Source of the DNA: Sediminibacterium goheungense
Lineage (GTDB): Bacteria > Bacteroidota > Bacteroidia > Chitinophagales > Chitinophagaceae
Assembly: GCF_004361915.1 (NCBI RefSeq)
Contig: NZ_SNWP01000010.1
Coordinates: 1,266,050 to 1,330,049, forward strand
Reading direction: 5' to 3'
DNA length: 64,000 nucleotides
The translations under genes were made by a program, and so were the position numbers. The notes beneath the pieces were generated by a model. That model was not told the DNA's origin. It was given only the letters and a program-made list of their open reading frames with translations, and searched no databases. Below, piece by piece: positions 27,464 to 35,823 of the stretch; within the stretch, counting starts at the first letter, position 1, and every line of letters begins with the position of its first letter.

Positions 27464-27733
27464 TTACTTCTTAAGTTTCTCATATTCTTCCTCAGCGAGA
27501 TCACGAACACTACCATTATAGGCATTAAAATACTGAAATCCCAATGCAATGCCCCAGCCCAACATAACCCAAATTGGCCAGGGAGTACCTACAAAGCCCG
27601 TTATTCTTCCGATCCTAAACCACCAGATTGCCCATAAAAAAGCTATAATCACAATGTAGGCAAATAAGCTTCTTTTAAAAGAAGCTCTTTTTTTAGCTAT
27701 ACGCCAAAGTCTTTCATCTTTCTGGCTCTCCAT
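27464..27733 (-). CDS. 2TM domain protein
   Basis: A small membrane protein of 89 residues with two transmembrane helices (about 23-41 and 51-69) separated by a short GTPWP loop, matching the 2TM domain found as an independent protein in Bacteroidota. The function of such proteins is unknown. A terminator lies just upstream, so this gene begins a new transcription unit with the acyl-CoA synthetase. Confidence 0.75.
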   Translation of the reverse strand: MESQKDERLWRIAKKRASFKRSLFAYIVIIAFLWAIWWFRIGRITGFVGTPWPIWVMLGWGIALGFQYFNAYNGSVRDLAEEEYEKLKK

Positions 27734-27775
27734 AAAAGCAATTTAGAACATTGAATTTAAGCAAAAAAGCCCACA

Positions 27776-27809
27776 AATAAAAAAGCCCGCGGCAATAGCT
27801 ACGGGCTTT
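27776..27809 (-). terminator. terminator after the DUF1015-TPR genes
   Basis: AAAGCCCG pairs with CGGGCTTT, with extra inner GC pairs and a TATT loop (27782-27809). On the minus strand it runs into TTTTTTATT. It lies 18 bp after the stop of the TPR gene and should end transcription from the inositol-lipid/DUF1015 side. Confidence 0.8.
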
Positions 27810-27826
27810 AGACAATATTTTGACTA

Positions 27827-28834
27827 CTATTTTGAAAAATAGTACTGACCAACCGGCATTTTAAACAGCCGTGTTTTCTGATAGGATTCGAAAGCGGATG
27901 CTTCTTTCGGATGTGTATTTTTCCATACATTGAAAGCGTCCTGATTTACAGGTTCAACAAACAACCATTGATTATAGGCTTCAAATAGACCCTCCCGTAT
28001 AAAATACTGTTGTTGATTAAACAATGTGAAAGGAAATTCGGTATTTGTTTTAAACCAATCCAATACCCATTTTGAGCGGATGGAAGTACTCGTTTCAGGT
28101 TGAAAACCAACTGTTACCGTCGGAACTATTTTTTCCAGTATCTGTAATGCATTTTTTTCAAACACTGACGGATTATTTTTGAGCTGCTGAGGTATAATTG
28201 CAGGTAAAAAGAGTTTTTGCCATGCATTCAGTACAGCCTTCTTTACATCAGTTGTTCTTTCTGTAAAACTTTCGAGGTTTACAAAAATCTCTCCATACAA
28301 GGCCACACGTATCCAGTTAGCCGTTTTACTGTAATATATACAGGCATTATAATAATTATTGCTGTAATTCGGATCGGCCTTTATTCCTTTTTCCCATTGT
28401 TCTATAGCCTCACCTGCAGCATTATCCATGGCAAGTAATTCGCCCAGCTCGTTATAAATAATAGTACTATTAGGAAACTTTTTTAAAGCGGTCTTATACA
28501 ATTTAATACCCTCTTTATATGATGCAGTTGCTTTATAGGAAAGACCCAGTATCTGAAATACCTGCTCATCTGCATCTGCTCTTTCTGTGAGTATTTTACC
28601 AATCTGTATGGCTTTGCCGAAGTCTCTTTTCAGGTAACAGGCATATGCCAGATCTTTCTGAATAGAAATATCCGCGGGTGCTTGTTTGGCAGCTGTTTCC
28701 AGAATAGCAACAGCATTGTCGAAATCGCCCTGCATTAACATAGACTTGGCTGTTTCCTGTAATTTCTTTCCGGGTTCCTGAGCAATTACTGTAAAACTTA
28801 TCAATAGGAAGATTACCGATATAATAATTCGCAT
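27827..28834 (-). CDS. exported tetratricopeptide repeat protein
   Basis: A 335-residue protein with a signal peptide (cleavage near TVIAQ, about residue 19) and several TPR units across residues 25-190, for example around YACYLKRDFGKAIQIGKIL and LGLSYKATASYKEGIKLYK. The C-terminal 130 residues are not repetitive. It is probably periplasmic or surface-associated and mediates protein contacts. It lies 10 bp downstream of the DUF1015 gene and is followed by a terminator. No specific role can be assigned. Confidence 0.8.
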   Translation of the reverse strand: MRIIISVIFLLISFTVIAQEPGKKLQETAKSMLMQGDFDNAVAILETAAKQAPADISIQKDLAYACYLKRDFGKAIQIGKILTERADADEQVFQILGLSYKATASYKEGIKLYKTALKKFPNSTIIYNELGELLAMDNAAGEAIEQWEKGIKADPNYSNNYYNACIYYSKTANWIRVALYGEIFVNLESFTERTTDVKKAVLNAWQKLFLPAIIPQQLKNNPSVFEKNALQILEKIVPTVTVGFQPETSTSIRSKWVLDWFKTNTEFPFTLFNQQQYFIREGLFEAYNQWLFVEPVNQDAFNVWKNTHPKEASAFESYQKTRLFKMPVGQYYFSK

Positions 28835-28844
28835 AACTGTATTT

Positions 28845-30080
28845 TTAGTCCGCTATGAGGTGCGTCAGCAGTCCATCACGCAATTTAGGTTCAAACCAGG
28901 TACTTTTTGGAGGCATCACTTGTCCACTATCAGAAATATCAAACAGCTGATCAATAGTTACCGGGTATAAACTGAAAGCCGCTGCAAAATCACCGCTATT
29001 TACTTTTTTCTCCAGTTCCGCCAATCCTCTGATACCACCTACAAATTCAACACGGGTATCGGTTCTAGGATCTTTGATGTCTAATAATGCATCCAGCACA
29101 TGATTCTGCAATACAGTCACATCCAGGATACCGATGGGATCATCCGTATAAGTAGCAGGTTTTGCCTTCAAGGTATACCAGTTTCCTTCCAAATACATGC
29201 CAAACTCATGTAATGCTGCTGGTTTTACGGCTTCTGCACCTTTTAACTGAATATCAAAATTTTGTTTCAGTGCTTCTACAAAAGCTGTTGCCGTCATTCC
29301 ATTTAAATCTTTTACTACCCGGTTATAATCCATGATTTGCAACTGAGCTGATGGAAATAAGGTAGTAAGAAAATAATCAGCCCCGGGACCAGCTTCTTTG
29401 CCAAGCGATTTACGCACTTTAGCCGCAGAAGCAGCCCTATGGTGACCATCTGCTATATAGGTATAAGGAATCTGAGTCTCAAAAATTTTCGTGATCTGAT
29501 CGCATGTATCTGAATCATTTACTATCCAGATCGTATGCTGAATTTCGTCGTCTGCTGTGAAATCATATACAGGAGATTTGGTTTCTTTCCATTTTTCAAT
29601 TACCTGATCTATCGAATCATGACTTCTATATGCCAGAAAAACATTACCTGTTTGTGCGCCGGAAATACGGATATGATTGATCCGGTCCAGTTCTTTTTCA
29701 GGGCGCGTAAATTCATGCTTGCGTATGATATCGTTCTCATAATCATCGATACTACTTATACAAACAAGTCCTGTTTGTTTACGGCCGTTCATAATTAACT
29801 GATAGATATAATAACACTCTTTTGATTCGCGAAATAATACTTCACGTTTCATGAATGCATCCAGATTTGATTTTGCCTGTTCATATACCTCCTGGGCATG
29901 AATATCTACCGAATCAGGTAAATCGATTTCACTTTTAGTAATATGAAGAAATGAACTTGGGTTTCCTTGTGCTTCAATTTTTGCTTCAGCACTACTTAGT
30001 ACATCATAAGGTCTGCTGGCCACCTGTTTTGCCAGTTGTGGTTGCGGGCGTAATGCCCTGAAGGGTTTAATAATTGCCAT
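28845..30080 (-). CDS. DUF1015 family protein
   Basis: A 411-residue cytoplasmic protein of the DUF1015 family, recognised by the N-terminal IKPFRALRPQP, the RPYDVLSSAEA segment, and the signature YIADGHHRAASAAK near residue 210. The biochemical role is not established; the DGHHR motif suggests a nucleotide- or phosphate-handling site. In many Bacteroidota this gene sits beside serC and serA; here it is 56 bp after the inositol-lipid cluster, with serC on the other side of that cluster. Confidence 0.85.
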   Translation of the reverse strand: MAIIKPFRALRPQPQLAKQVASRPYDVLSSAEAKIEAQGNPSSFLHITKSEIDLPDSVDIHAQEVYEQAKSNLDAFMKREVLFRESKECYYIYQLIMNGRKQTGLVCISSIDDYENDIIRKHEFTRPEKELDRINHIRISGAQTGNVFLAYRSHDSIDQVIEKWKETKSPVYDFTADDEIQHTIWIVNDSDTCDQITKIFETQIPYTYIADGHHRAASAAKVRKSLGKEAGPGADYFLTTLFPSAQLQIMDYNRVVKDLNGMTATAFVEALKQNFDIQLKGAEAVKPAALHEFGMYLEGNWYTLKAKPATYTDDPIGILDVTVLQNHVLDALLDIKDPRTDTRVEFVGGIRGLAELEKKVNSGDFAAAFSLYPVTIDQLFDISDSGQVMPPKSTWFEPKLRDGLLTHLIAD

Positions 30081-30135
30081 TGTACAAATATCCGTAAATA
30101 ATTATAAAAGAAACGTTATGAAAGATTTACTTCGG

Positions 30136-31077
30136 CTATTCTATTACACGTGCATACCTGTCAATAGCATTTTTAACGGTTTTTTGCCTGTCTGAAAACC
30201 AGAAGAATAGAAAGATGCCTACGATGGCACATGTGATACCTGCAAGGACATCCAGCACGTAATGATGGCTTGTATATATCGCTGAAAACCATATACCAAA
30301 CATGATAACAGCAAAGAAAATATTTACCCACTTTAATTTGAACTTCAACCCGTAGTATAATACTATCAATGGATAAGCCGAGTGTAAGGAAGGCATAGCA
30401 GCAAATACATTGGAGCTTTTCTCATATAACGATTTAAAAATCGTAACCCCAAAGTATGTATCAAACCTTTCCAGACCTGCTGTATTTCCAGGAGTACTGG
30501 CTTTAAATAAAAAACCATATTCTTCTACATACCAGGGTGGTGCAGCAGGATAAACATAATAAATAATAAAGCCAATGATATTTACCAATAGAAAAGTCAA
30601 TGAGAATTGTAAAAACCATTTTCTATTTTTAAAAAAGAGAAATGCTGCAAAACCTAAGGGAACAGGAACCCAACTCAGATAAAAAAAACCTGTTAAAACA
30701 TCTAACCAGGTTTGGCTATTGGCACGCCAATATTCATTTGGCGTCAATAATTCAGTTTCCTGAGAAATACCAAAAAGTTTTTTTTCTGTGCTATATAAAT
30801 CATTGATATGCACTTCCTGATAGAGATAGTTAGGGAAGGCCTTCATAAAATCGAAAATGATCCAGAAGACAATAAATATTGAAAATCCCAGAATAAATTT
30901 TCTTGTGATTGCTGAAAGATAATAACATGTATTAAATAAGATAACCAGACTTAGTTGATCCTGTTTATATCCGATCAGCCATACACTTAGCAATAAATAG
31001 AACAAGGAAACAGCCGTAGTAATCAGCAAGTGCCTTACTGAAAAAAAAGGTTGTTTTGCTATTGATGGACCTGTCAT
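30136..31077 (-). CDS. PAP2/AUR1-type inositol phosphoryltransferase (probable inositol phosphorylceramide synthase)
   Basis: A polytopic inner-membrane protein of 313 residues with about six hydrophobic helices and PAP2-superfamily catalytic motifs: AMPSLHSAYP, then SHHYVLDVLAG, carrying the histidine pair and aspartate. The arrangement matches AUR1-like enzymes that transfer phosphoinositol from phosphatidylinositol to ceramide. Its start is 1 bp after the stop of the CDP-alcohol phosphatidyltransferase gene, so the two are translationally coupled. In gut Bacteroidetes a PAP2-type gene in an equivalent cluster makes inositol phosphorylceramide; that substrate is inferred here. A simple lipid phosphatase is the alternative. 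Confidence 0.75.
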   Translation of the reverse strand: MTGPSIAKQPFFSVRHLLITTAVSLFYLLLSVWLIGYKQDQLSLVILFNTCYYLSAITRKFILGFSIFIVFWIIFDFMKAFPNYLYQEVHINDLYSTEKKLFGISQETELLTPNEYWRANSQTWLDVLTGFFYLSWVPVPLGFAAFLFFKNRKWFLQFSLTFLLVNIIGFIIYYVYPAAPPWYVEEYGFLFKASTPGNTAGLERFDTYFGVTIFKSLYEKSSNVFAAMPSLHSAYPLIVLYYGLKFKLKWVNIFFAVIMFGIWFSAIYTSHHYVLDVLAGITCAIVGIFLFFWFSDRQKTVKNAIDRYARVIE

Positions 31078-31078
31078 A

Positions 31079-32395
31079 TCAGGGTTTGAATCTTTGCATT
31101 ACTTCTTTTCCGGTTTGCTCATCAATACCCTTCATTTCCATGTAAACCACATTCGGCGACCAGAAAGTTCCTCCATCTACTTTAATAAATATCCGGTTTA
31201 ATATTGCCTGCTGATTATTGATGGTTGTGTAAACCCTGTATTGATTATCCTTTGGAGATCGCATCAGGTATAAAGGACGTTTTTTATAGGAAACAAAATG
31301 AAGTTTATAAGAGTCTTTAGCCAGCATTTGAGACTTTATACCATATGCAAAAACCCGCTGTATATAAGATAGTTCCTTTTTATGCCCTCCTTCAGGATAA
31401 CGGATCCAGAATACATGTACCGGATCATCTTCATCCAGTTCTCCATTTTTATTATAGTTCAATTCACATATAATAGTATTTGTATTGGCTGTTCTTTGCA
31501 GGTAAAAAAGTTGTTTGCTATTTCCTTTGGGTACAGGGAAAGTATCCTGAGGGTCGACCACTGTTTTATAATTTACAGATGGTTTTTCTTGTTGCGCATA
31601 ACTACTATTTGATGGAGTTAGTGCTGCCATAAATAAGAAAAAGGCTATAATAGCAGGTACTCCGATAGTTTTTGGTACTTTCAGTAAAGCATCTTTGGCA
31701 TCCAGTGCTTTCTTCGAACTGCGCAGTCTGCTGATAGCAGTAAGATTCGTTAATACTGCCATTAGCGTGAGGGGTAAAGTAAATATGGACATTGTTTCTA
31801 GTACATGAAATTTCACTCCACTAATATACCATTTCCAGTCGCCTCCCAGATATTCGCCTGCTATACCACAGGCAATAGCCGAAACACCTATTAATACAAC
31901 CCGTTCCGGTCTTTGCATCAATCCATCCTTACATTCTATGCCCAACCCTTCTGCTCTTGCCCTTGTATAGCTTACCATCATAGAGCCTATCATAGCTATG
32001 AATGCAAATAATGAACTAAGAAAATAATGATGGGCGATCAGGTAATAGCAAATACCCAGAAACATAATCAGCTCACTATATCGGTCAAGCACAGAATCGA
32101 ACATTGCACCAAATGACGAACTCATTTTGCCCAACCGGGCCACCTGACCATCAAGCATATCAAAAAGCCCGGCAAAAAGCACCAGCGCACCTGCCCAACC
32201 CACATATGATAAATCGCCACGATTACCTCTTTCACCACCTTCAATAAAGATTACCGCCACTCCAATATTAAGTACAAACCCAATCATGGTAACCATGTTT
32301 GGCGTAAGCCCCATTTTAATCAATCCTTTTACAAAGGGATCAATTACTACGTAAATAGCTTTCTGCAATTTTATTCTTAAAGGAACTTTTTCCAT
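31079..32395 (-). CDS. CDP-alcohol phosphatidyltransferase fused to a DUF4833-like domain (probable PI-phosphate synthase)
   Basis: A 438-residue fusion. Residues 1 to about 235 are a polytopic CDP-alcohol phosphatidyltransferase with the full motif D-x2-DG-x2-AR-x8-G-x3-D-x3-D in DMLDGQVARLGKMSSSFGAM and the following FDSVLDR. After a linker, residues about 250-272 form a hydrophobic stretch ending SSYAQQ that looks like a signal peptide. Residues about 275-438 resemble the DUF4833 domain. The first domain would join CDP-diacylglycerol and inositol 3-phosphate. The second would then lie in the periplasm. Fusion of two formerly separate genes is the simplest reading. Neighbours on both sides belong to the inositol-lipid pathway. 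Confidence 0.75.
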   Translation of the reverse strand: MEKVPLRIKLQKAIYVVIDPFVKGLIKMGLTPNMVTMIGFVLNIGVAVIFIEGGERGNRGDLSYVGWAGALVLFAGLFDMLDGQVARLGKMSSSFGAMFDSVLDRYSELIMFLGICYYLIAHHYFLSSLFAFIAMIGSMMVSYTRARAEGLGIECKDGLMQRPERVVLIGVSAIACGIAGEYLGGDWKWYISGVKFHVLETMSIFTLPLTLMAVLTNLTAISRLRSSKKALDAKDALLKVPKTIGVPAIIAFFLFMAALTPSNSSYAQQEKPSVNYKTVVDPQDTFPVPKGNSKQLFYLQRTANTNTIICELNYNKNGELDEDDPVHVFWIRYPEGGHKKELSYIQRVFAYGIKSQMLAKDSYKLHFVSYKKRPLYLMRSPKDNQYRVYTTINNQQAILNRIFIKVDGGTFWSPNVVYMEMKGIDEQTGKEVMQRFKP

Positions 32396-32425
32396 GATAT
32401 TCTATGATGCAAATTAAATACTAAA

Positions 32426-34987
32426 TCAGAAATCAAATTTAAAACGCGCCCTAACGCCCCATGTACTGATATTTGGATTCTCCTTATAATTAAACCTGCG
32501 AATAAGGTCTACCCTGAAGAGTTTGAAAATATTTCCAATACCCACACTTCCTTCTATATACGGCTTTTTACTCAGTGAGAAAGTAGTTGGCACACCCAGT
32601 GTTGTCGGAAACTTGATTAAATCAGGATTTTTATCCGGATTATTCTGATCACGTATACCACCGTAAATAATTTTCATACTTAATAGCTCGCGGAGCTTCA
32701 GCTTTTTCAACAAAGGAATACGGTTAAATATCAACCCGTTAAAATGATGATCCAATAGAAGCGTAGCATAATGATCACTTACAAACTCCTGAAAATTCAT
32801 AAGATTATAAGAATTCAACTGGTAGGCATAGGTCTGATTAGCGCGGTGAACCGTTAATAACTGGTAAGGAGCAGAACCAAATGTATACCCTCCTTCTACT
32901 ACCACATCACTATAACCCAGCTGCGACATAAACACCCTTTTTTCAACGCGTAGATTGATATTCTGGTAATTGTATTCGCTTTTGAAGAGGCCTTTTACAC
33001 CGGCTGTAAAACGAAGTGTGAAAATGGGATATTTATTAATAATAGGTATCCTGAATACTTTACCCTGATAAAATTGCTCCTTTGGTGCCCAGCGCACCTG
33101 TGCAGAAAACTCAGAAGTATTAATAGAAGGAATATTTACCACATTACCATTTACAATTTTATTGTACACGATAGAGCCTGCTGGCGTATGACGCCAGTTG
33201 CGATAGCCTAATGTAAATGACAATCTATTTTGTAATTCATGCACATATTCGAGTTTGAATATATCGTTGTAAATCCATTTATCATTATTACCCCGCTTGA
33301 AAGAAAGGAAAAAGTTGTCTTCCTGAACAAATTGTAATTCCTGACCAGGAATTTTTGTGTCGTGCTGGTAACTTGCCCTTACAAATTTCAACGGGAAGGT
33401 ATAGATGGATTTATTATTCAATGAATAGGTTGTTCCAAAAAAGTATTTAAACTTTTCATCTTTAAAACCATATGCACCATAGGTTTCAAAATAGATACGC
33501 TTGCTTAGCTTGGGTGTTGTTCTGCCTCCCAGCCGAAGTTTGAATCCTTCTACCGGATTAAATCCATAGAATGCTGCAGCCGGACCTACTTCAAATCCAC
33601 CACCACCTACAGATGTATACCCTGAAAAAAGAAAAGTTGCAATCGCCATAGTTCTGCGGAACGAGGGCATTTTCTCCAGGCTGTCGATATTGGAATAAAT
33701 TTTCGACTCGGTGCCCGTTAATGTATCATGCCTGTTTTTTTCCCAGAAACTATCAGGGAGTTTATCAATTTTATCGCTTTGTTTCACAAGGGAAGGTCCG
33801 TCATATAAAGTGTCGGCCCTTGCCTCATTAATGCGGTAATTTTTAAATGAGACCGTTCTTTCACCAAAGAAACCGCCACTGGCACCTTTTGTAGCAGCTG
33901 CTTCTGCCATAACATTGCTCTTGCTCAGGTGATAGCGACCATCGGGATTTTGTTCAAAATCAAGATCGATACGAAGTTCCCGCACAAAATTCAGGTTCAC
34001 ATTTTTACTCAGGAACATATCCAGTTTCTGTACTGCATAATTACCGTCCAGTGTGATATACATGGTACCACGAAACAAAAGATCATTGGTATTTCTTGGC
34101 GTGAAATACATTTTAATCAGTTTTTTTCCACTTTCGTCTGTTACTGTATCGCGGATATAAAACATATAAAATGTAGGGGCCAGATCGGCAATCGGACTTA
34201 AAAACTGATACGTAAAGAGAGGTATATTATCATCATAGATATCTACATCCATGATTAATCTGTTGAGATACTGACTCACGCCATCATTATCTATATATTC
34301 ACCATAATTCACCCTTTTCTCTCCTCTGATGATAGACTTGGTTTTTTCCGGCTTTTTACGGTAGTATTTCTGCGTAAGTTTTTCCTCCAGATATACTGGT
34401 AATAAGGTTTTACCCTGCAGTTTGGTGGTGTCTCTGTTTTCAAACAAAAACTGGTACTTACGCAACATTCTGCTGTTAGCGAGTTTTTCCGGAACGCTGC
34501 TTAGCGATACTTCCAGTTTTTCGTACTGATCATATTCCACATAGTCATATTTCTCGGGTCTGTTCAGAGGTTTATTATCAATAACCCTTCTGATGAGGTC
34601 GACAGCAGGATTGTTTTTATTCCGGTATTTAGCACGTTTATTAGTAGAAACGGTAACATTATTGATGGCCTTCGGATCTGTTTCCAATTCAAAATCAATC
34701 ACCTGTTCTTTTCCAGGTATAATTGTTTTCTGCACATTCAGATAACCTACATAGGAAGCTACTATAATATTAATACTCCCGGTTGAACGTAATGTAAATT
34801 GACCCAGACTATCTGTAACCGTACCACGGCCACCTTTAAATACCACGCTCACGTATTGTAATGGTTGTTTACTGACTGCATCTACAACCGTTCCTTTAAT
34901 GACTGTTTGTGCCATACTTTGTACAAAGCCAAGAAGAATCAATATTCCTATCATTCCCCACCTTACAACAGCTCTTTTACTTTTCAT
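32426..34987 (-). CDS. DUF5686/carboxypeptidase-regulatory-like outer membrane protein
   Basis: An 853-residue exported protein with a signal peptide (residues 1 to about 26, ending SMAQ), a CarboxypepD_reg-like beta-sandwich (about 28-110, TVIKGTVVDAVSKQPLQYVSV), and a long DUF5686-type region ending in alternating aromatic beta-strands with a terminal Phe (RARFKFDF). This is the signature of an outer-membrane beta-barrel. No TonB plug domain was seen. It lies inside the inositol-lipid cluster, 9 bp after gtrA and 31 bp before the CDP-alcohol transferase. A role in inositol-lipid placement at the outer membrane is possible but inferred from position only. Confidence 0.8.
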   Translation of the reverse strand: MKSKRAVVRWGMIGILILLGFVQSMAQTVIKGTVVDAVSKQPLQYVSVVFKGGRGTVTDSLGQFTLRSTGSINIIVASYVGYLNVQKTIIPGKEQVIDFELETDPKAINNVTVSTNKRAKYRNKNNPAVDLIRRVIDNKPLNRPEKYDYVEYDQYEKLEVSLSSVPEKLANSRMLRKYQFLFENRDTTKLQGKTLLPVYLEEKLTQKYYRKKPEKTKSIIRGEKRVNYGEYIDNDGVSQYLNRLIMDVDIYDDNIPLFTYQFLSPIADLAPTFYMFYIRDTVTDESGKKLIKMYFTPRNTNDLLFRGTMYITLDGNYAVQKLDMFLSKNVNLNFVRELRIDLDFEQNPDGRYHLSKSNVMAEAAATKGASGGFFGERTVSFKNYRINEARADTLYDGPSLVKQSDKIDKLPDSFWEKNRHDTLTGTESKIYSNIDSLEKMPSFRRTMAIATFLFSGYTSVGGGGFEVGPAAAFYGFNPVEGFKLRLGGRTTPKLSKRIYFETYGAYGFKDEKFKYFFGTTYSLNNKSIYTFPLKFVRASYQHDTKIPGQELQFVQEDNFFLSFKRGNNDKWIYNDIFKLEYVHELQNRLSFTLGYRNWRHTPAGSIVYNKIVNGNVVNIPSINTSEFSAQVRWAPKEQFYQGKVFRIPIINKYPIFTLRFTAGVKGLFKSEYNYQNINLRVEKRVFMSQLGYSDVVVEGGYTFGSAPYQLLTVHRANQTYAYQLNSYNLMNFQEFVSDHYATLLLDHHFNGLIFNRIPLLKKLKLRELLSMKIIYGGIRDQNNPDKNPDLIKFPTTLGVPTTFSLSKKPYIEGSVGIGNIFKLFRVDLIRRFNYKENPNISTWGVRARFKFDF

Positions 34988-34995
34988 TTTTGTTA

Positions 34996-35367
34996 TTATT
35001 TGAACACGAATTTTTTTTGTAACAGATAATTATAGGTAAACCCTACAATAAGAGATACGATAATTTTTGATACCAGGGGGGTAAGTCCTACATATTCCTT
35101 TACCACAAATACACCTCCGGATACAAGCAATAGATTACCCATCCATACTAACAGGTATTTAAAAGCCTGCCGGGTCATTTTACCATGCAATGCATCAAAT
35201 ACCCATACCCTCCCCAGTAAAAAATTGGTAATACCTCCCGAGACGGTTCCTGTAATGCTTGCTGCCAGATACCAGCAGTTGAATACTGCTGTCAATACAA
35301 TAAAGACAGCAAAATCAACAATAGTAGCAGCTAATGAAGCAGCTTGTGCTTTTACAAAAGTAACCAT
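34996..35367 (-). CDS. GtrA-like membrane protein
   Basis: A 123-residue protein with four transmembrane helices and the GtrA-family ending YNYLLQKKFVFK, where xxYNYxxQKxxVF is typical. GtrA proteins are thought to move polyprenyl- or lipid-linked sugars across the inner membrane. The ATG at 35367 is chosen over an overlapping TTG one codon upstream. It begins 3 bp after the PgpA-like gene's stop. In this operon it may flip an inositol lipid or a glycosyl donor; that is inference. Confidence 0.8.
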   Translation of the reverse strand: MVTFVKAQAASLAATIVDFAVFIVLTAVFNCWYLAASITGTVSGGITNFLLGRVWVFDALHGKMTRQAFKYLLVWMGNLLLVSGGVFVVKEYVGLTPLVSKIIVSLIVGFTYNYLLQKKFVFK

Positions 35368-35370
35368 CAA

Positions 35371-35823
35371 TCAAAAAATATTTAACCACATAATTGTGTG
35401 TAATATCAGGTTGGCATATACACCGGCTAATATATCATCCATCATTACCCCCCATCCGCCAGGAAGCATTTCTGTTTTCCTGATCAACAGCGGTTTAGTA
35501 ATATCCAGTAACCGAAACAATATAAACCCGGTTACTATATAGGGTAGTGTAACCGGAACAAATAACAGGCTAATCATCATTCCAGCTACTTCATCAATCA
35601 CAACCCTACTACTATCCTTGCCCCAGTTGTTCTCAACTCCTTTGGCGACCCATACACCCAAAACCGTAACCGCAATGGTTATTGCCAAACTTTCCTGCTG
35701 ATAAACCCCTTTTGCCGATAATAAGTACCAGGGCACACAACACAAAAGTGCTGCAATGGTTCCTCCACCTTTGATATATCCGATGCCAAAACAACTGGCT
35801 ATTATTTTCTGCAAACCTATCAT
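35371..35823 (-). CDS. PgpA-like phosphatase (probable PI-phosphate phosphatase)
   Basis: A 150-residue inner-membrane protein with PgpA motifs: IKGGGTI near the N-terminus, SSRVVIDEVAGMMISL, FRLLDITKP and PGGWGVMMDDILAG. PgpA normally removes the phosphate of phosphatidylglycerophosphate. Here the start codon overlaps the stop of the inositol-phosphate synthase gene (ATGA), so the likely substrate is phosphatidylinositol phosphate, as reported for the equivalent gene in Bacteroides inositol-lipid clusters. A housekeeping phosphatidylglycerophosphatase remains the alternative. Confidence 0.8.
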   Translation of the reverse strand: MIGLQKIIASCFGIGYIKGGGTIAALLCCVPWYLLSAKGVYQQESLAITIAVTVLGVWVAKGVENNWGKDSSRVVIDEVAGMMISLLFVPVTLPYIVTGFILFRLLDITKPLLIRKTEMLPGGWGVMMDDILAGVYANLILHTIMWLNIF

